Of a stretch of DNA of 28,951 nt, positions 6,871 through 14,747 are shown in pieces. Source of the stretch: a virus. A program made the translations under genes and the position numbers. Every line of letters starts with the position of its first letter. The first letter of the stretch is position 1. The DNA lies in the IMG/VR virus record IMGVR_UViG_3300036715_001412, positions 1 to 28,951 of that record; one strand, written 5' to 3'. The notes under the pieces were generated by a model. That model saw only the letters and a program-made list of their open reading frames with translations, was not told the origin of the DNA and did no database searches.

Positions 6871-9141
6871 ATGGCTTCAGATTTAACAAAAATCAATCCT
6901 TGGGGTTTGCGACCAATTACTGGAAGTATTGTATCCGAACTTCGTAAGAGGGCCGGAGAATACGGTATGAAAACCGGCGTAGATAATTCTGGTCCAAGAA
7001 GTGCATGGATGCGAGTATGTTCTAATGGACTGTTTAACAAGAAATCTGGATTCATTTTGGGCAGTATTGACGGCTTCAGTGACACTTATGGCTTTGGTAA
7101 AAGTAGTATAACGAACAAAGAGAATACTACAACTCTCGGATATACCGTGTATGGAGAACCACACGAACTTAAAAACGACAATAGCTCCGTGTTTCCACAC
7201 CGTCCATCGCCAGGTGTCGTAGGTATTGAAACAGAATTTTTTGGAGCTGGTTCAGGATTCCCCGGCCTTTGCCGAAAAGCTACTATCAAATGGAGATGTA
7301 ATTCTATTGACCAGCTTGAATACATGTTCCCTTATTTTTCGAGTCCTGGAGTAAGTATGGTCATAGAATGGGGATGGAATAACTATGACCCAAGTTCTCT
7401 GATTGATTTGACGAATAAAGATAAGATAGTTGAAATGTTTACGGATTCTGGATTGATTTATGACAGGGTAATGAAGTCCAACGGAAATTATGATTGCCAT
7501 ATAGGAAAAATTTTTGATTATGCGATTACGATGAACGAAGCGGGTGGGTTTGAATGTTCTACGGTAGTAGCCAATCAAACAGCTTTGGTTGATGGCGTTT
7601 CATTAAACTCTATAGCGACCAAAAATGACGAAGCAAAAACTCAGCTTCAGTCGTTTAAAGATTTTATTTCAAAGAGTTTAGAAAAATTTGCCACATCCGT
7701 TCCAGAAGAATGCTTTTCAATAGATAAAAATGACGAGAGTCATAAATCAAAAATTTGGATTACAATGAATCGATTTCAAGAATTGGTTAACAAATATCTG
7801 TCATATTCTCAACCAACATCGGATGGAGCGAAAACCCATCAAATAATGAATTTTGATATTTCAAATTCGATAATTTCGGCCCATCCATTGCTAAAATCTA
7901 TCGATGAGAATGTCCTATTTCCAAATTCGTTTTCTCCTAATCTCGAAACATCGAGAGAGACATTTGCCGCTGTTTATGCTGCTACGAAAGCTTTGGATGA
8001 TAAGGCAAACAGAAGAATTGCTATAAATGTTAAAAATGGTGTAGATTCAAATAATATGGTCGTCGGCGCCAATGACAACGCTAAAAAATTCCAAGATACA
8101 TATAACAAGTTACATCCTACGGGAACACCATACACACAGAATTCTCAATATACCTCTCTATTCAAAGAATTCAGTAACAAATTCAAGGAACTCAATTTAG
8201 AGTTTACCTATGACGATTTGGATGTTGTTATAAATAACAAAAGAACTCCCGGAAAATTTTCATTCCCACAATTTACAGATTTGGGTTTAAACAAGTCCGG
8301 TTACTATGGGTATCTCAAAGACATTTACATTTCAACCGAAATGATTAAGAAAGCTGTGGATGATAACGACAGTGCTTTAAAACTAGTTGAACATATTCTT
8401 GGTTCAATATCCCACGCCGGTTCTGATATTTGGGAATTTAGAGTAGTTCCAAAAGATGCTGGCGACAATTCTACCTACGGTGTCGTAGATAATAATTACA
8501 ACGTAAATAATAAAGTCCCTGTATTTTGGGTCGGTTCTGCGAGTTCTGCTCATTTTACTGAATTGACGATGGATATTAAAATGAGCCAAGAAATGGCTAT
8601 GCAGGCAATTTTTGGCCAGTCCAAATACATCTACAGAGGAACAAGCTTAATTGAGCAAATTTCTACGGATAATAAGAATCCAACCATCACCAAAAACGAT
8701 AATAAAATTAGCATGTTTACCAGTGCCGATCGTTTATTTGGAAAGGCGTTTACCGGAGACTCAGAAAAAGAAACTGTTGACAGTGCAGTGAAGAAAATAC
8801 TCGAAAGAGGAAAAACAACAGATAGTCTCATCATAGGTAAGGGAAATCAAAAACACACGTTGACAGAATTTGATGCATCTTTAATGAGTTCTCTTGTGAA
8901 GACAGGAACCAAGGCTAGCTATTTAAGTTCTCCTATCATGTCAGGAACAGAAATCAATTTAACATGTCTTGGAATTGGTGGAATCAGATTCTTAGACATG
9001 TTTGCTCTTGAGAAGGTTCCGAGTCCTTACGCCAGTAAGAGAGCCATTTGGCAAGTTGAAGGAGTCAAGAACACTGTCGAAGGAAATATGTGGAAAACAA
9101 GCATAATGGCGCGCGTCCGACCAATTACAATAATTCCATGA
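6871..9141 (+). CDS. Large phage structural protein, probable tail/baseplate
   Basis: 756 residues without membrane segments or signal peptide. The N-terminal 200 residues contain WGLRPITGSIVSELRKRAG, GFPGLCRKATIKWRCNSIDQ and SSPGVSMVIEWGWNNYDP, a pattern I associate with baseplate/hub proteins of large environmental myophages (a beta-rich hub-like fold). The final part (GTEINLTCLGIGGIRFLDMF and KRAIWQVEGVKNTV) looks like another beta domain. The next gene overlaps the stop by ATGA, so the two are translationally coupled in the late operon. No enzymatic motif is visible. It may correspond functionally to T4 gp27 or another hub/wedge protein; I cannot decide. Confidence 0.5.
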   Translation: MASDLTKINPWGLRPITGSIVSELRKRAGEYGMKTGVDNSGPRSAWMRVCSNGLFNKKSGFILGSIDGFSDTYGFGKSSITNKENTTTLGYTVYGEPHELKNDNSSVFPHRPSPGVVGIETEFFGAGSGFPGLCRKATIKWRCNSIDQLEYMFPYFSSPGVSMVIEWGWNNYDPSSLIDLTNKDKIVEMFTDSGLIYDRVMKSNGNYDCHIGKIFDYAITMNEAGGFECSTVVANQTALVDGVSLNSIATKNDEAKTQLQSFKDFISKSLEKFATSVPEECFSIDKNDESHKSKIWITMNRFQELVNKYLSYSQPTSDGAKTHQIMNFDISNSIISAHPLLKSIDENVLFPNSFSPNLETSRETFAAVYAATKALDDKANRRIAINVKNGVDSNNMVVGANDNAKKFQDTYNKLHPTGTPYTQNSQYTSLFKEFSNKFKELNLEFTYDDLDVVINNKRTPGKFSFPQFTDLGLNKSGYYGYLKDIYISTEMIKKAVDDNDSALKLVEHILGSISHAGSDIWEFRVVPKDAGDNSTYGVVDNNYNVNNKVPVFWVGSASSAHFTELTMDIKMSQEMAMQAIFGQSKYIYRGTSLIEQISTDNKNPTITKNDNKISMFTSADRLFGKAFTGDSEKETVDSAVKKILERGKTTDSLIIGKGNQKHTLTEFDASLMSSLVKTGTKASYLSSPIMSGTEINLTCLGIGGIRFLDMFALEKVPSPYASKRAIWQVEGVKNTVEGNMWKTSIMARVRPITIIP

Positions 9142-9530
9142 TTACAAACGACAATATCTTATTGGAATACGGTTCATTCAATATTAGATTGAATAGATTG
9201 CCAACTCTACAAATTTTCAAACCGGCACCGACTCAAAGCGACTACGCGAAAGGGTATATTCAACGTGTGTTTATCATTAAACACAGCGACAAGACGGGTT
9301 TTGAAATTTCTACAAACGATGTTTCAAACGTTGATGAAGGCGTGTATTCAATTTCAAATGTAATGTGGAGAATTTCTGGAAAGAAAGATTTCACCAAGGT
9401 TGGTAACGTTGTCGAAGATTTTGGAGTTGCTTCACAAAATAATCAAGAAATAGAAAGAGTAAAATTGGAAAGTGGAGTTTCTTTAACCAACTTGTTAAAA
9501 AATCCTTTGGAGTTTTGGCGCGGGTATTGA
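9138..9530 (+). CDS. Small phage tail/baseplate-associated protein, unknown family
   Basis: 130 residues from ATG 9138, which overlaps the upstream stop as ATGA. The in-frame TTG at 9090 lies deep in the previous gene and is not needed. The protein is beta-rich ('LEYGSFNIRLNRLPTLQIFK', 'IQRVFIIKHSDKTGFEIS') with a helical C-terminus ending in ASLTNLL-like sequence and 'NPLEFWRGY'. It is the last gene of the late tail operon; a polymerase with its own -35/-10 promoter follows. I do not recognise the family. Confidence 0.7.
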   Translation: MITNDNILLEYGSFNIRLNRLPTLQIFKPAPTQSDYAKGYIQRVFIIKHSDKTGFEISTNDVSNVDEGVYSISNVMWRISGKKDFTKVGNVVEDFGVASQNNQEIERVKLESGVSLTNLLKNPLEFWRGY

Positions 9531-9532
9531 GA

Positions 9533-9561
9533 TTGACAAATGATTCCCGCAGAGTTAATCT
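9533..9561 (+). promoter_or_regulatory. Sigma70-type promoter for the polymerase gene
   Basis: TTGACA (9533-9538), 17-nt spacer, TAATCT (9556-9561), then eight bases to the ATG at 9570. The predicted transcription start falls on or next to the start codon, so the mRNA should be leaderless or nearly so. It marks the switch from late tail genes to DNA metabolism. Confidence 0.6.
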
Positions 9562-9569
9562 GACGGTGA

Positions 9570-10943
9570 ATGATTATTGTTGAAACAACGGAAGAACTTG
9601 ACGTATTACTGACTAAACTGCGTTATGACAATTGCGTTGTGGATGTTGTGTTAATTGACATAGAAAAGCATGCCCTCAACAACAACCCTTCACTTATTAT
9701 CACTTATTTTCCGAAGCACAATGACCTGTTCGTTATCCCCATAGCGCATAATGAAGGAGTTACGTTGGATGGGGCATTTGAGTTATTCAAACAGTCGGTA
9801 AAAAACAGTCTCAGAACTAAATTTTGTTTCGACAAGAAAAAGATGTCCCAGATTTTTGGGTTTGATTTAGGTTTTACTGACTTGAATATCATCAAGTATT
9901 TGGACGTTGGTTCTATCGAAGATTTTGAAGATGTCTCAAATGATGGCAGTCGATTTATCTTAAGCACATTTCGTAGGTGCTCAAATTTGAATCGAGCTAT
10001 CCCAATTTGCAAACATTGTGACCTCTTCTTACAAAAATTTTCCAAGTTCACGTTTCCTCCAGAAAATACCTATAAGGACAAGAGCTTTGAATTTTTGAAT
10101 AGTGTGGCTGTGTCAAGGTTTGCGGAACTTGAAGCTGTTGGACTTGCCGTTGACAAGACAAAATTTGAAAATCAATTCGGTGACGAGCAGCTGAAAAATA
10201 TCAAGGATGGTTTGATATTCACTCAATACAATCTTTTTACCTCAACCGGTCGACCGAGTAACCGGTTTGGAGGAATTAACTTCGCCGCCATGAATAAGAA
10301 GGATGGTTCTCGTCAACCATTTGTTTCACGCTTTGGTGATGACGGTATGTTAGTAATGATTGATTACAGCGCATTTCATCCGAGACTTATTGCAAATCTT
10401 GCAAACTATCCTCTTGGATTTGATGTGAATCCATACGAATATTTGGCTGGTTACTTCTTCAAAACCGATAAACCAACACCAGAAGAGATTTCTCTTTCAA
10501 AGGGATATACCTTCCAACAACTCTACGGTGGTATCAAACCTCAATACGCTCACATTCCTTATTATAAAAAGGTTCAGGAATACATCGACCACCGTTGGCG
10601 TTATTTTGAAGAGAATGGTTTTGTCGAAACACCGGTCTATTTTAGAAAAATCAAACCGTGTAACATTGAAAATCCTTCACCAAACACTCTTTTCAATTAC
10701 ATTTTACAAGCATATGAAACGGAGGTAGCTGTATTGACACTGGGACGTGTCCTAGACCATTTGAAGGGAAAGCTGACACAACCTATTCTCTATACCTATG
10801 ACAGTCTATTATTCGACGCACATCGTCAGGATGGACGGGAAACCATCAAGCAGATACGTGACATAATGGTGGATAAGACTTTCCCAGTGAAAATTTTTGT
10901 TGGAAAAGATTATCACGACATGCGTAAGATAGAACTTGATTGA
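9570..10943 (+). CDS. Family A (PolA-like) DNA polymerase, short form
   Basis: 457 residues. Polymerase motifs of family A are visible in order: 'FTSTGRPSNRFGGINFAAMN' (223-242), motif A LVMIDYSAFHPRLIANL with catalytic D265, motif B KGYTFQQLYG (K311 to G320), an NYILQAYETEVA helix (376-387), and motif C YTYDSLLFD with D411, where the usual HDE is changed to YDS. The N-terminal part has DIE (30-32) and a later Asp-Tyr region, which may be a degraded or minimal 3'-5' exonuclease. At 457 residues it is far shorter than E. coli Pol I. T4 itself uses a family-B polymerase, so this is a real departure from T4 and resembles far-T4 phages that use PolA-type enzymes. It is probably the replicative polymerase. 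Confidence 0.8.
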   Translation: MIIVETTEELDVLLTKLRYDNCVVDVVLIDIEKHALNNNPSLIITYFPKHNDLFVIPIAHNEGVTLDGAFELFKQSVKNSLRTKFCFDKKKMSQIFGFDLGFTDLNIIKYLDVGSIEDFEDVSNDGSRFILSTFRRCSNLNRAIPICKHCDLFLQKFSKFTFPPENTYKDKSFEFLNSVAVSRFAELEAVGLAVDKTKFENQFGDEQLKNIKDGLIFTQYNLFTSTGRPSNRFGGINFAAMNKKDGSRQPFVSRFGDDGMLVMIDYSAFHPRLIANLANYPLGFDVNPYEYLAGYFFKTDKPTPEEISLSKGYTFQQLYGGIKPQYAHIPYYKKVQEYIDHRWRYFEENGFVETPVYFRKIKPCNIENPSPNTLFNYILQAYETEVAVLTLGRVLDHLKGKLTQPILYTYDSLLFDAHRQDGRETIKQIRDIMVDKTFPVKIFVGKDYHDMRKIELD

Positions 10944-10986
10944 TATTTATAGTTGATAAGAAGCAAGTATATACGACTATTTATCA
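10944..10986 (+). promoter_or_regulatory. TATTTATA box with dyad before the 10993 gene
   Basis: TATTTATA (10944-10951) begins at the last base of the polymerase stop codon. A 6-bp dyad TGATAA/TTATCA (10954-10959 and 10981-10986) follows, with a second TATTTAT box (10978-10984) inside its right arm. The ATG is at 10993. The hairpin loop is long (21 nt), so this case is weaker than those at 1550, 4351 and 24574. Confidence 0.35.
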
Positions 10987-10992
10987 TATACC

Positions 10993-11874
10993 ATGAAACT
11001 AATCCAAGATTTTATTAGAAATGTTTTGTTAGAAGCAGCTCTCGATTCCCGTATTGAAAATGGGATGCTAGAGGTCTGTAACCCAGAACACCTTGAAGTA
11101 TTAGCCGACCATTTATTCGAACGCGGTTTGGATGTTGAATTCGTCAATGAAATAGTCACCAATCTCCAAGATGGAAAATATCCCGACAGACAGGCGTATA
11201 ACAAGAAAGGTTGGTTAGTAACATTCCCTTCAGCTGATTACAAGAATGCTGCTATTCAAAAGGGAACTCACTTTGGTTCAGACCCAACCCACGGAAAAGG
11301 TGGAATGCATCTTTATTACAAGAGTAAAGGCAAGCAAGCCCGTCAGACCCAACAGGCTGTTACGACTACCGACCCTGTTACAGGCCAACCAATTTCCGCT
11401 CCAGCGGCTCCTGCTCCAGCGGCTCCTGCTCCAGCGGCTCCTGCTCCAGCAGCACCACAACCAGCCGATGCCTCTCCGGCGGCGGTTGCTCCTTCTGGCG
11501 GTCAGACCGCTACACCAAGTTCTGGAGAAAAGTCTTCTCTTCCTTCGAGTGGCGGAGAAGCTCCAGCAACAGACGAACCAACCACACCAGCTACATCGGC
11601 ACCTTCTGACGGAGATTCGGTTCCAACCTCCGCTCCCGCCACAACGCCAAGTTCAGCACCGGTGGTTCCCGCTGCACCACAACTCCCATCGGTAATAGAA
11701 ATCTCTAAGAAATTTGCTGCTTCAAAAAATTGGCAATCCACTCCATACGGAGATTGGAATGGAGCTAACGGAGAAAAAGTCGCTGTGACTGCATATGATG
11801 GGCAAGTTGTTCCTACAAATCACTCTGATAGACAAACTCTATCGAGTCTTATCGAAAAAAGTTCCAAGACCTAA
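10993..11874 (+). CDS. Phage protein with Ala/Pro-rich linker, unknown function
   Basis: 293 residues in three parts. Residues 1-110 are folded, starting with the amphipathic helix MKLIQDFIRNVLLEAALDSR and including KYPDRQAYNKKGWLVTFPSA. Residues about 111-230 are a low-complexity Ala/Pro/Ser/Thr linker with APAAP repeats. The last 60 residues are again folded (FAASKNWQSTPYGDWNGANG and YDGQVVPTNHSDRQTLSSLI). The late-type box upstream suggests a virion protein. The next ATG shares one base with the stop (TAATG), implying coupling. The linker would let two domains move independently, as in some head or tail decoration proteins, but the family is unknown to me. Confidence 0.65.
   Translation: MKLIQDFIRNVLLEAALDSRIENGMLEVCNPEHLEVLADHLFERGLDVEFVNEIVTNLQDGKYPDRQAYNKKGWLVTFPSADYKNAAIQKGTHFGSDPTHGKGGMHLYYKSKGKQARQTQQAVTTTDPVTGQPISAPAAPAPAAPAPAAPAPAAPQPADASPAAVAPSGGQTATPSSGEKSSLPSSGGEAPATDEPTTPATSAPSDGDSVPTSAPATTPSSAPVVPAAPQLPSVIEISKKFAASKNWQSTPYGDWNGANGEKVAVTAYDGQVVPTNHSDRQTLSSLIEKSSKT
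11398..11442 (+). repeat. Three perfect 15-bp repeats encoding APAAP
   Basis: The unit GCTCCAGCGGCTCCT occurs three times in a row (11398-11412, 11413-11427, 11428-11442), followed by a degraded copy. It encodes the Ala/Pro linker of the gene at 10993. Repeat number could vary between isolates by slippage without breaking the frame. Confidence 0.95.
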
Positions 11875-12263
11875 TGGAACCTTTTTCTCAGTTGCTTTGC
11901 ACCTTTTCAACTTTGGAAGGGTATCTTAAAGATATTGAGGACATCGTTGTTGCTCATCAGACATTAAACGACTGCGTTTTCGTGTTACAGAATACGGATA
12001 TGCCAAGTGAAGTTTTCTTAACATACAATGTTGAAAAACAATCTTCGGCTAGACACTATAAAACAATTTCTATTCACAGAAAGAAAGATGCAAATGTTCT
12101 CTATTCGATAAATGCATTGAACAAACTTGTGATGGACGATGGCGGAAAAGATCACAACCACCAAATAAATTGGCCAAAGTATAAGAACAGTATTGTTATA
12201 AACTCTGACAGTGGTTTGCGTATTATTTCAACAAAATTGCTTACGATTCATCGCATAAAATAA
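11874..12263 (+). CDS. Conserved-looking phage protein of unknown function
   Basis: 129 residues, soluble. Recognisable stretches are FSQLLCTFSTLEGYLKDIED, 'DCVFVLQNTDMPSEVFLTYN' and KTISIHRKKDANVLYSINAL, ending in INWPKYKNSIVI. This general pattern (an N-terminal helix, then a beta sheet, then NALN and a W-K-Y motif) is familiar from small uncharacterised proteins of T4-like phages, but I cannot assign a function. It shares one base with the upstream gene. A homing endonuclease gene has inserted downstream, between it and gp32. Confidence 0.65.
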   Translation: MEPFSQLLCTFSTLEGYLKDIEDIVVAHQTLNDCVFVLQNTDMPSEVFLTYNVEKQSSARHYKTISIHRKKDANVLYSINALNKLVMDDGGKDHNHQINWPKYKNSIVINSDSGLRIISTKLLTIHRIK

Positions 12264-12285
12264 GGAGATTTTGGGTGGAGAATGA

Positions 12286-12308
12286 TACTTATAGTCAATA
12301 ACAATTGA
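12286..12308 (+). promoter_or_regulatory. TACTTATA box plus small hairpin before the GIY-YIG gene
   Basis: TACTTATA (12286-12293), one base different from the TATTTATA box of other late units, is followed by the stem TCAAT/ATTGA (12295-12299 with 12304-12308, loop AACA) and ATG at 12312. The stem is short, so the hairpin alone would be unremarkable; the repeated layout gives it weight. Confidence 0.35.
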
Positions 12309-12311
12309 TTA

Positions 12312-12914
12312 ATGAATATTGACGGAATAGAAAATGAAACGTTGCCGCTTAGCGGCATATATGGACTTAGATGTAAATCTACAAATAAGTGGTATGTCGG
12401 CCAATCTACTGACGTTATGTATAGATGGAACAAGTATTACAAAAGATTAAATTGTAAAGGTCAAAGGAAATTATACAACGCTCTAAAAAAATACGGATAT
12501 AATAATTTTGATAAAATTGTCATAGAAAAATGCGATCCAATTGATTGGATAATGGGTTACAGAGAAATTTATTGGATAAAACATTTTAATTCTTTGATAG
12601 ATGGATACAATCTCAAAGAAGGAGGTTTGAATGGCGGAAAACACTCTAAAGAAACCAAAGATAAAATATCTAAATCAAAAATAGGAATAAAAATCTCAGA
12701 TGAAACAAAAGCTAAAATGTCTTTATCCAAAAGAGGGAAAAAATTTACAAAAGAACACAAAGATAAGTTATCGTTAGCAGCCAAGAAAAGAAAATCCCAT
12801 GTAGTTACGGTTGAAACTAGACTTAAAATGGGAAATTCTAGGAGAGGAAAAAAGCACTCAAACGAAACAAAAGCTAAAATATCGGCTTCAAATATAGCTT
12901 GGTGCAACAAATGA
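12312..12914 (+). CDS. Free-standing GIY-YIG homing endonuclease with NUMOD3 repeats
   Basis: 200 residues. The N-terminal catalytic module has GIY (15-17), YVG (28-30), a downstream Arg in DVMYRW, and the conserved Glu and Asn in YREIYWIKHFN and DGYNLKEGG. The C-terminal half consists of four NUMOD3-type DNA-binding repeats: GKHSKETKDKISKSKIG, IKISDETKAKMSLSKRG, KKFTKEHKDKLSLAAKK, KKHSNETKAKISASNIA. Such enzymes cut intron- or gene-free alleles and spread themselves. No split exon is visible on either side, so it appears free-standing, lying between a conserved phage gene and gp32. Its sequence is A-rich compared with gp32. It may recognise the nearby gp32 or upstream gene in relatives. Confidence 0.9.
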   Translation: MNIDGIENETLPLSGIYGLRCKSTNKWYVGQSTDVMYRWNKYYKRLNCKGQRKLYNALKKYGYNNFDKIVIEKCDPIDWIMGYREIYWIKHFNSLIDGYNLKEGGLNGGKHSKETKDKISKSKIGIKISDETKAKMSLSKRGKKFTKEHKDKLSLAAKKRKSHVVTVETRLKMGNSRRGKKHSNETKAKISASNIAWCNK

Positions 12915-13028
12915 AAAGTAACTTCTTACAAATTGACAATTGTTCAATTTCATTACATTCTAATACTTTCTAATTGGTAAATTATCAATTGAAAAACAAA
13001 CAAATAACAAATAACAAAGGAAAATTGT
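12915..13028 (+). promoter_or_regulatory. Leader of the gp32-like gene
   Basis: AT-rich leader with two short dyads: AATTGA/TCAATT (12931-12948 region) and AATTG/CAATT (12972-12990 region). It then has a candidate promoter TTGAAA (12989-12994), 17-nt spacer, TAACAA (13012-13017). An unstructured A/C stretch holds two CAAATAAC-type units and runs into the rare Shine-Dalgarno sequence AAAGGA eight bases before ATG 13029. T4 gp32 represses its own translation by binding an unstructured leader next to a pseudoknot; this leader could work similarly. That is inference. Confidence 0.4.
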
Positions 13029-13847
13029 ATGGCCCTCGATATGTCGAAAGTTAAGCAGCGTCTTGAAGCTCTCAAGACCACGAATAGTAAATCCACAAGT
13101 TTGTGGAAACCCACGGGAAAGCACGTAGTGCGTATTGTCCCTTACACACACAACGCAGAGAATCCCTTCATTGAGCTTCTTTTTCACTACGGAGTGAACA
13201 ACAAGACTTATTTGAGTCCCTCTTCTTTCAATCGTCCGGACCCAATCGTGGAGTTCGCTAACAAGTTGAAGAAAGCTGGCGACAAAGAAAGCTGGAAGGA
13301 AGGACGTAAGCTCGAACCTAAGATGCGCACTTATGTTCCTATCATCGTTCGCGGTGAGGAAGACCAGGGTGTTCGCTTTTGGGGTATGGGTAAGCAGGTC
13401 TATCAGGAAATTCTTGGTATCATCGCTGACCCTGATTACGGTGACATCACTGACTTGAAGGCAGGTCGTGACATCGGAGTCGAGTTCAAGTCGGCTAGCG
13501 AAACGGCAACTGGTTTCCCTGAAACCGCTATCCGCGTCAAGCCGAACCAGACAATTGCGTTTGACCCGTCGAACAAGGCACTCTTGGAGAAATTCAAGAA
13601 CCAGAAGAACATCCTCGAGTTGTTTCCTGAGCTTTCTTACGATGAACTCGCAAAGGTAATGGACGAGTGGCTCAACGCTCCTCAGAGCGATGAAACACCT
13701 TCTGCTGGTGAGCTTGCAGACTCTGCGGCTACACCCGCAGATGATGTCGTTCCTGTCGCCAAGACAATTGCGGCATCTGGAAAGAAAGTATCCGCTACCG
13801 CAACAGATGTGGCTAGTGACTTCGACGCATTGTTTGCGACGAAGTAA
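13029..13847 (+). CDS. gp32-like single-stranded DNA-binding protein
   Basis: 272 residues. The N-terminus (MSKVKQRLEALKT) and the core TSLWKPTGKHVVRIVPYTHN, FIELLFHYGVNNKTYLSPSS and 'DPIVEFANKLKKAGDKESWK' match the T4 gp32 OB-fold family; 'VRFWGMGKQVYQEILGIIAD' and 'DYGDITDLKAGRDIGVEFK' complete it. The zinc site of T4 gp32 is not obvious. The C-terminus is an acidic linker ending in DVASDFDALFATK, the usual protein-interaction tail. The protein coats single-stranded DNA at the fork and recruits recombinase, polymerase and helicase, whose genes follow. It has a clear Shine-Dalgarno sequence and GC-richer codons, in keeping with high expression. Confidence 0.9.
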   Translation: MALDMSKVKQRLEALKTTNSKSTSLWKPTGKHVVRIVPYTHNAENPFIELLFHYGVNNKTYLSPSSFNRPDPIVEFANKLKKAGDKESWKEGRKLEPKMRTYVPIIVRGEEDQGVRFWGMGKQVYQEILGIIADPDYGDITDLKAGRDIGVEFKSASETATGFPETAIRVKPNQTIAFDPSNKALLEKFKNQKNILELFPELSYDELAKVMDEWLNAPQSDETPSAGELADSAATPADDVVPVAKTIAASGKKVSATATDVASDFDALFATK

Positions 13848-13874
13848 TACGGGTAATACCCTCTAACAATGGAG

Positions 13875-13901
13875 AGCAGCGGCTGATTGACAGCCGCTGC
13901 T
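13875..13901 (+). promoter_or_regulatory. 10-bp inverted repeat around a TTGACA box upstream of uvsX
   Basis: AGCAGCGGCT (13875-13884) pairs perfectly with AGCCGCTGCT (13892-13901); the seven-base loop is GATTGAC. A TTGACA hexamer (13887-13892) overlaps the loop and lies 36 nt before the uvsX ATG, the same spacing as -35 boxes elsewhere here. The -10 is poor (TATTAA at 13913 gives a 20-nt spacer). The element could be a gp32 terminator with a weak T tract, an operator, or a leader hairpin. Confidence 0.45.
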
Positions 13902-13922
13902 TTACCTAACCCTATTAACACT

Positions 13923-14675
13923 ATGGCAGTTGACAAAGAAAAAAAGAAGAGAATTGAACATGAGATTTCTCCTGTTCAAGATGATTTGGCTAATTCCCTA
14001 AAGGAAACGCTAAATAAAGAAAACAAGGACAATGGACAAGTAGCGTTCTTCCTAACAGATTCGGAAGACCCTTCAAAGATTACCGATTGGATTTCCACCG
14101 GTGAACACTTGCTCGACCTTGCTATCGGCAACAGACCTAACGCTGGTTTGCCTGTTGGACGTATTACAGAATTAACGGGCTTGGAAGCATCGGGCAAGAG
14201 CTTGGTTGCTGCTCACTTGCTCGCAGATACACAAAAGAAAGGCGGCGTGGCCGTATTCATTGATACCGAATATGCTGTGTCTCCTGATTTCTTGTCTGCT
14301 ATCGGCGTTGATGTAAGTAAGATGCTTTACATTAACGTGAATACAGTTGAAGATATTTTCGATAACATTGAAACTATCGTCGCAAGTGTTCGCAAAGCAA
14401 ACAAGAATCGTCTCGTCACCATTGTCGTTGACTCTATCGCTGCTGCAAGCACGAAGAAAGAAATGGCTTCGGAACACGGTGCAGATGGTTACGCTACCGG
14501 TAAGGCTATCGCTATCAGTAAGGCAATGCGTAAAATCACTGAGTTAATCGCTCGGCAACGTATTTGTCTTGTTTTCACGAACCAACTTCGTCAGAAGATT
14601 GGGTTTGTTGGTTTGGGCGACCCTTGGTGCGTTGACCCAGTGACGACGAAGATAAAAATAAGATATAAGAAGTAA
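13923..14675 (+). CDS. uvsX: UvsX/RecA recombinase, N-terminal half fused to N-intein
   Basis: 250 residues from ATG 13923 (the in-frame TTG at 13887 lies in the leader hairpin). RecA-type ATPase with Walker A GLEASGKS (86-93), Walker B RLVTIVVDS (about 163-171), and the L1/L2 region ending NQLRQKIGFVGLGDPW (220-235). E. coli RecA at this point continues directly into TTGGNALKFYASVR. Here residue 236 is instead an intein Cys1 and the frame stops after CVDPVTTKIKIRYKK. The missing part, starting TTSGGKALAFHASVR, is encoded at 16146-16682. The split lies in the L2 DNA-binding region, so this piece alone should be inactive as a recombinase. Activity needs trans-splicing with the product of 15780-16685. 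Confidence 0.92.
   Translation: MAVDKEKKKRIEHEISPVQDDLANSLKETLNKENKDNGQVAFFLTDSEDPSKITDWISTGEHLLDLAIGNRPNAGLPVGRITELTGLEASGKSLVAAHLLADTQKKGGVAVFIDTEYAVSPDFLSAIGVDVSKMLYINVNTVEDIFDNIETIVASVRKANKNRLVTIVVDSIAAASTKKEMASEHGADGYATGKAIAISKAMRKITELIARQRICLVFTNQLRQKIGFVGLGDPWCVDPVTTKIKIRYKK
14628..14672 (+). other. Ultra-short N-intein of the split UvsX intein (15 residues)
   Basis: Encodes CVDPVTTKIKIRYKK: Cys1 followed by the CVDPxTxIxI start (block A) typical of phage inteins, then a stop. All later intein blocks lie on the other fragment. Most natural split inteins break after block B, giving N-parts of roughly 100 residues. A break after 15 residues is the rare 'atypical' split known from a few metagenomic phage inteins. 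Confidence 0.85.
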
Positions 14676-14678
14676 AAT

Positions 14679-14747
14679 TTGATGTTTTTCCGCCTGTTGT
14701 TATATATTTATCTAATATGAATACACTACAACAGGTGGAAACATCAA
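14679..14747 (+). promoter_or_regulatory. Long inverted repeat enclosing the start codon of the uvsX-break endonuclease
   Basis: Left arm 14679-14700 and right arm 14728-14747 pair over about 20 bp with one G-T pair and a two-base bulge (14685-14686); the core is CCTGTTGT/ACAACAGG. The 27-nt loop holds TATATATTTATC (14701-14712) and ATG 14717. Read-through RNA from uvsX would hide the start region. RNA begun at the box in the loop lacks the left arm and could be translated. This mirrors T4 I-TevI control. Confidence 0.65.

Noticed and set aside
11398-11442. CRISPR-like or minisatellite array
   Set aside because: The 15-bp repeats are contiguous without spacers and encode an Ala/Pro linker in frame.
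12264-13028. Group I intron containing the GIY-YIG gene
   Set aside because: Both flanking genes are complete, so no exon is split, and I see no intron core structure; a free-standing endonuclease is simpler.
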